The translations under genes and the position numbers were made by a program. Source: Eulemur rufifrons (lineage: Eukaryota > Chordata > Mammalia > Primates > Lemuridae). From it: a stretch of 64,000 nucleotides of DNA. Where the stretch lies: contig NC_091006.1 in NCBI RefSeq assembly GCF_041146395.1, positions 6,826,001-6,890,000 on the forward strand, in the 5' to 3' direction. The notes under the pieces are model-generated. The model was not told where the DNA came from, did not search any database, and was given only the letters and a program-made list of their open reading frames with translations. Below, piece by piece: positions 43,124-64,000 of this stretch (its first letter is position 1; the number at the start of each line of letters is the position of its first letter).

Positions 43124-43595
43124 AAGCACAAAGTTTCTAAAATACTTGAGATGGAAATAAAAATGGAAACAAGAGCAGAGAACCCTCCAAATATGCACCT
43201 GCAAACATGGGTTATGCCTAGCACAGGTGTTTTCCAATGAGTAGACAGACCACAGAATGCACACTGTTCTGTCTGGGTCTGTTGTGGGGAAAGGGGCAGA
43301 GTTCGAGTTCTCCAATCTCTCCAGATTGACCTTCACACCCTTGCTCAGTCTTGTTTCTTCCCTGAGCTTGGGGGTCAGGGAACCCTCTGACCTAAGCCCT
43401 GCCCACTTTGGGGTCACCATATTGCCTGGCTTCTTAGGACACATTCCCAGAAAATCTGTGGCTTGAATGGAACTGGCAGGGGAGTCGGGAAGTTCCCCTT
43501 ACTCCAGTCTTCCAACCTGCTCCCTCTTTCTGTACTTCTCTCTTGCAGAAACCTGGGCTGGGGCCAGAGAAAGCCTGGGAGTGAACAAAGTGCCC

Positions 43596-45568
<1,973 letters not shown>

Positions 45569-46029
45569 GCCCTGGAGGACATAGACTCCCAGGTACTCCA
45601 AAGAGGCTGGGTGGAGACAGGGGGAGGAAATTTGGTCTCCAGTCCCACCTCCTGAACCCTAAGCCTTCCCTTCCTTCTAGGCCAGAGGACCCCACCTGGA
45701 GCCCCAGGCGCCAAGGGGAAGAGGTGAGGAGGAGGAGGAAAATAAGGTGACATTTTGAAGCCTCTGTCCTCCTGGGGCAGGGGTTGGATAAATTGCCCCC
45801 TACCTGCCCCCATGCTCCGTCTTTTTTCAGATACTCCCTCTTCTCTTCCAAGAAAGGACAAAGCAGTGCCCAGGTGTCCTCTAGCCTCCCTCCCATCCCT
45901 TGAGGACAGGGAGAGTCCTGGGGCTCACACCCCTGCCTGCAAATAATTACCACCTGGACAACTTTCAAGTCCTACTCATTGCCAGACCCCAGCCCAGAGA
46001 ATTTCATAACTGGTCGCCGGTAGAGCCTG

Positions 46030-46440
46030 AGCATCTATATTTTTAAAATAAACTTTACTGAGGTATAATTTGCATGCAGTAAAAGGCATCCATTTTCAGT
46101 GTACATTTCAATGAGTTCTGACAAATGCATACACACTGCCACATTTCCATCACTCCAGAGCATCCTCTCATCTCCCTTCCCAGTCAGCCTCCACCTCCAG
46201 CCCCAGACAGCCACTAATCTGCTTCCTGTCTGCACAGATTGGTTTTGCTTGCTCTAGAGTTTCCTGTGAATGGAATCATACTGCACATATCCTGGTGTCT
46301 GGCTTCTTTCACTCAGCATAATGTTTTGGAGATTCATTCATGTGTGTATCAGTAGTTTGTCTCTCTCATAACTGTTCCCTCTCTTTCCTGGGGTAAACGC
46401 CTTTCTGCGGCAGTGCCCATTAATCATTTCATATGTAGAA
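46030..46440 (-). mobile_element. Old L1 fragment, antisense
   Basis: 'ataatttgcatgcagtaaaa', 'tttccatcactccagagcat', 'gtgaatggaatcatactgca', 'ttctttcactcagcataatg' follow in order the classic antisense old-L1 sequence. The same segment recurs at 59.8 kb. Confidence 0.75.
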
Positions 46441-46683
46441 TCCTATTGTAAAGAGCTGTTGTTTAGAGGAGCCAAGTTTACAGAAGGGGAAACACATTTC
46501 TGTGGCTTGTCCATCCTTCCCTTATCTATCTTGGGCTCAATTTGGGATTGTTGGATTGAAAAGTGTGTGCTTATGGGAAGAAGCACCTGTGGTATGTCCT
46601 CTTCCTGGTAGCTGACTGGTGAGCCTCTGCCCCAGCCACACCCTATTCCTCTGTAACTAAGTAGATACATATGAAATGTCTGT

Positions 46684-46840
46684 AAATTGGGCGTGGTGGC
46701 GCGCCTATAGTCCCTACTACTAGGGAGGCTGAGGCAGGAGGATCCTTTGAGCCCAGGAGTTGGAATCCAGCCTGGACAACATAGGGAAACACTCCCCCCA
46801 GCTCCCTCCTTCTTAAAGGAAACAAAACAAAAAACACATA
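46684..46840 (+). mobile_element. Old Alu monomer
   Basis: 'gggcgtggtggcgcgcctatagtccctact' plus one arm and a mixed A-rich end; lacks a second arm. Confidence 0.75.
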
Positions 46841-47054
46841 CAAAAACTCCTGTAAATTGAATCCAGGTGTATCATAGCTTATGTGAGAAATTTTAGCTGT
46901 GTTGTAAAAGCTTCTGATTTTTTTTTCCATTCCAGCAGGTTAATTTTTCCTCTCTCTCTCCTGTACATCTGTACTCTTTGCCGCCGCTCTTACACATCAT
47001 TACTAATACATAAATTCACCTTTAAATGAACTTTTAGGGAGACTGGAAAGAAAA

Positions 47055-47215
47055 ACATGGGCTTCAGGGTCACTCGAACTTGAGGAAGCTCGGGTCTGCC
47101 GCTTTTCACTTAGTTTATTCTTCTAAGCTTCAGTGTCCTCCTCTGCAAAACGGGCATGCCTGTCTCCTAGTGATGTTTTAGAGGATCTGGGATAAAGTCT
47201 GATTCATTTGTTATT
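47055..47215 (+). repeat. MIR fragment
   Basis: 'cgcttttcacttagtttattc... cttcagtgtcctcctctgcaaaacgggcatgcc' is a degraded MIR core. Confidence 0.55.
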
Positions 47216-47369
47216 TTGTTATAATTGGCTAATTCCCTGACTCCTCGTGGCTTAGCACACCGTGTTAGTGGTCTGGACTAACGAATAAATGGCACAGTAA
47301 ATTGAAACACGAATTCCAGGCTGAAAGAGGCCGGGTCGGGTAGGGAAAGAAACTTTACCCCTCCTGACC

Positions 47370-47577
47370 CTCGCAAGATGGTGGCTCCACATACTGCGTC
47401 CGCCGGCTCGGCCACTCTCAAGATGGCGGCGACCCGGCAGTGGTTTCCTTGGGCCAGCTCCGGGAATCTCGCGTTAGGTGAGGCCAACGAGTAGGTTCTC
47501 GCGAGACGACCCCTCTGTCCCAGCCAGGCGTCGTGCGAACAGCAGCTATTACCGAAGGCGGAGGTGGCACCCGAGTG
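47370..47577 (+). promoter_or_regulatory. SUPT5H: SUPT5H promoter and untranslated exon 1
   Basis: TATA-less, CpG-rich. Two YY1-type sites, CAAGATGGTGGC at 47374-47385 and CAAGATGGCGGC at 47419-47430, are 45 bases apart. The non-coding exon 1 ends at 47577 before GTGAGA. The acceptor of exon 2 is at 47828. Confidence 0.75.
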
Positions 47578-47837
47578 GTGAGAGGGGTTGCAGAGGTGGC
47601 AGTTCCGGGGCCGTCGGGAGCCGGGGAGGTGTAGAGACCGGATTCAGAGACTCGGGAGGTGCAGCAGGGGGTGTTGGGGGGTTCCCACTTGAGTTCACGA
47701 TTGCCAAAACGAGGCTGCCGGAAGTGCGCTAAGGGGTTGTCTTCACCCTGGGAACCGGCGGAGAAACTGAGTCTCCGGGTGGAGCTCGAGATTGTGGGAC
47801 GCATTGAGCACGCTGTCTTTCCCTGCAGAAGCGGAAG

Positions 47838-63660
<15,823 letters not shown>

Positions 63661-63683
63661 CACTTTGGTTTTGTTTACTTATC

Positions 63684-64000
63684 TTTTTTTTTTTTTTTTT
63701 TTTTGAGGCAGAGTCCCGCTCTGTCACCCTGGCTAGAGTGCCGTGGCGTCAGCCTAGCTCACAGCAACCTCCAACTCCTGGGCTCAAGTGATCCTGCTGC
63801 CTCAGCCTGCCGAGTAGTTGGCAATATAGGCATGCGCCACCATGTCTGGCTATTTTTTTCTATATATTTTTAGTTATCCAGCTAATTTCTTTTTATTTTT
63901 TAGTAGAGATGGGGTCTTGCTCTTGCTCAGGCTGGTTTCGAACTCCTGAGCTCAACCGATCCGCCCACCTCGGCCTCCCAAAGTGCTAGGATTACAGGCG
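63684..64000 (-). mobile_element. Alu (strepsirrhine type), cut by the window edge
   Basis: T run then the antisense dimer; the window ends in 'ggattacaggcg', about 20 bases before its expected end. Confidence 0.93.

Larger units (their letters stand above)
45569..47390. other. Intergenic DNA between IL15L and SUPT5H
   Basis: No gene found. The IL15L 3'UTR must begin here; the first AATAAA is at 46047-46052. Repeats: an L1-derived piece, an Alu monomer and a MIR. Confidence 0.5.

Noticed and set aside
42505..43224. 239-codon minus-strand frame upstream of IL15L
   Set aside because: Composition follows the pyrimidine/purine-biased repeats; no domain recognised, no conserved start.

Overview
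This window is nuclear DNA from a primate, most likely a lemur-type strepsirrhine. The genes are mammalian, with introns. The abundant young Alu dimers are not of the monkey/ape type: their middle carries an 'aactaaaaatatatatagaaaaaatt' style insert and their right arm reads 'gaggttgctgtgagctaggctgac', which I know from strepsirrhines. Gene order matches human 19q13.2: SAMD4B (3' end) > < PAF1, MED29 >, ZFP36 >, PLEKHG2 >, < RPS16, SUPT5H > (5' half only).

Layout. 1-2.3 kb: probable SAMD4B 3'UTR. 2.3-7.2 kb: PAF1 on the minus strand, 14 coding exons, sharing a CpG-rich divergent promoter with MED29 (7.47-12.08 kb, 4 exons, with a head-to-tail Alu array in intron 1). 12.1-18.3 kb: no gene found; it holds old repeats, a GC-rich block and several AP-1-type sites. 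18.4-20.9 kb: ZFP36 (two exons, TATA box, AU-rich 3'UTR). 20.9-26.1 kb: CpG-rich and repeat DNA plus an intron-containing tRNA-Ile(UAU) on the minus strand. 26.2-34.5 kb: PLEKHG2, 18 coding exons. 34.5-39.0 kb: repeats and low-complexity DNA. 39.07-41.58 kb: RPS16 on the minus strand. 43.55-45.57 kb: an intact three-exon gene for a secreted four-helix cytokine of the IL-2/IL-15 family. 47.4 kb to the end: SUPT5H exons 1-11, with introns full of Alu, L1, L2 and Tigger-type elements.

The main discovery is the cytokine gene between RPS16 and SUPT5H. Its three in-frame exons encode a signal peptide, the TLYT motif, the C-x6-C and C-x2-C cysteine pairs of IL-15, the LEL-V core, and the helix-D glutamine exactly 20 residues after the last family cysteine. 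This is the signature of interleukin-15-like (IL15L), a third member of the IL-2/IL-15 family known from fish and some mammals and, as I recall, degraded in human and mouse. Here the reading frame and the splice sites all look functional.

Functionally, PAF1 (PAF complex), MED29 (Mediator) and SUPT5H (DSIF) are all RNA polymerase II cofactors. ZFP36 destabilises cytokine mRNAs, PLEKHG2 is a Rho-family exchange factor, and RPS16 is a ribosomal protein. I see no sign that these neighbours are co-regulated apart from the shared PAF1/MED29 promoter.
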